Below are positions 28,910-28,910 of a stretch of 28,910 nt of DNA, piece by piece. This stretch comes from JAYFNU01 sp964460755 (GTDB taxonomy: Bacteria; Bacillota; Clostridia; Oscillospirales; Ruminococcaceae). Below the pieces are notes generated by a model. The model had not been told where the DNA came from. It made no database searches and worked only from the letters and a program-made list of their open reading frames with translations. Positions within the stretch are counted from its first letter, which is position 1; each line of letters opens with the position of its first letter. Made by a program: the position numbers and the translations under genes. The stretch covers positions 1 through 28,910 of the forward strand of contig CAYWQL010000019.1 in NCBI GenBank assembly GCA_964460755.1, written 5' to 3'.

Positions 28910-28910
28910 G

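Overview
The window looks like a chromosome segment of a spore-forming, monoderm Clostridia-type Firmicute (Oscillospiraceae/Ruminococcaceae-like is my best guess). The evidence is a spoIIA operon (spoIIAA-spoIIAB-sigF), a SpoVD-type transpeptidase with PASTA repeats, Gram-positive-type HPr carrying both His15 and Ser46, a ylxM-ffh-rpsP-khpA-rimM-trmD operon, and AGGAGG-type ribosome binding sites throughout. The MurE DNPR motif predicts meso-diaminopimelate peptidoglycan. Almost all genes lie on the minus strand, which is probably the leading strand. Only a two-gene island near 5 kb is on the plus strand.

Layout in coordinate order (minus-strand operons are transcribed right to left). 1-253: strong minus-strand promoter and structured leader running off the left edge (rRNA-operon-like), then the sigF terminator. 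254-1685: spoIIAA-spoIIAB-sigF, the forespore-specific sigma factor with its anti-sigma kinase and anti-anti-sigma factor. 1783-4398: valS with its own promoter and a hairpin leader. 4597-4786: tRNA-Gln(CTG) and tRNA-Pro(CGG), with promoter and terminator. 4996-5800 (plus): a PC4/YdbC-like protein and an HD-domain protein. 5888-20911: a division and cell wall (dcw) operon in the order mraZ, rsmH, ftsL, spoVD, murE, murF, mraY, ftsW, murG, ftsQ(divIB), ftsZ, followed by uridine phosphorylase and a large DivIVA-like coiled-coil protein. 21190-22719: rsmD, coaD and a coiled-coil protein. 22801-24615: uvrC. 24666-24929: ptsH (HPr). 25141-28697: ylxM, ffh, rpsP, khpA, rimM, trmD.

How the genes fit together. 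The dcw operon combines lipid II synthesis (MurE, MurF, MraY, MurG), lipid II polymerisation and cross-linking (FtsW, SpoVD), and septum assembly (FtsZ, FtsQ, FtsL). It starts with the autoregulator MraZ, and its promoter, three 10-bp-spaced MraZ-box repeats and Shine-Dalgarno site can all be read. murD, murC, murB and ftsA are not in the window. The ylxM-trmD operon joins the signal recognition particle to ribosome assembly and tRNA modification. No stretch of more than about 300 bases lacks a gene. The longest spacers (1-253, 20912-21189, 4787-4995, 28698-28910, 24945-25140) hold promoters, operators and terminators.

No wholly novel multi-gene system, CRISPR array, prophage or insertion sequence is visible. 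The most unusual points are: mraZ appears to start at ACG behind an excellent ribosome binding site; the dcw cluster has no murD; a DivIVA-like coiled coil with an exact 33-bp internal duplication lies downstream of ftsZ; a perfect 12-bp inverted repeat overlaps the ylxM start site; and the valS terminator runs straight into the spoIIAA ribosome binding site.
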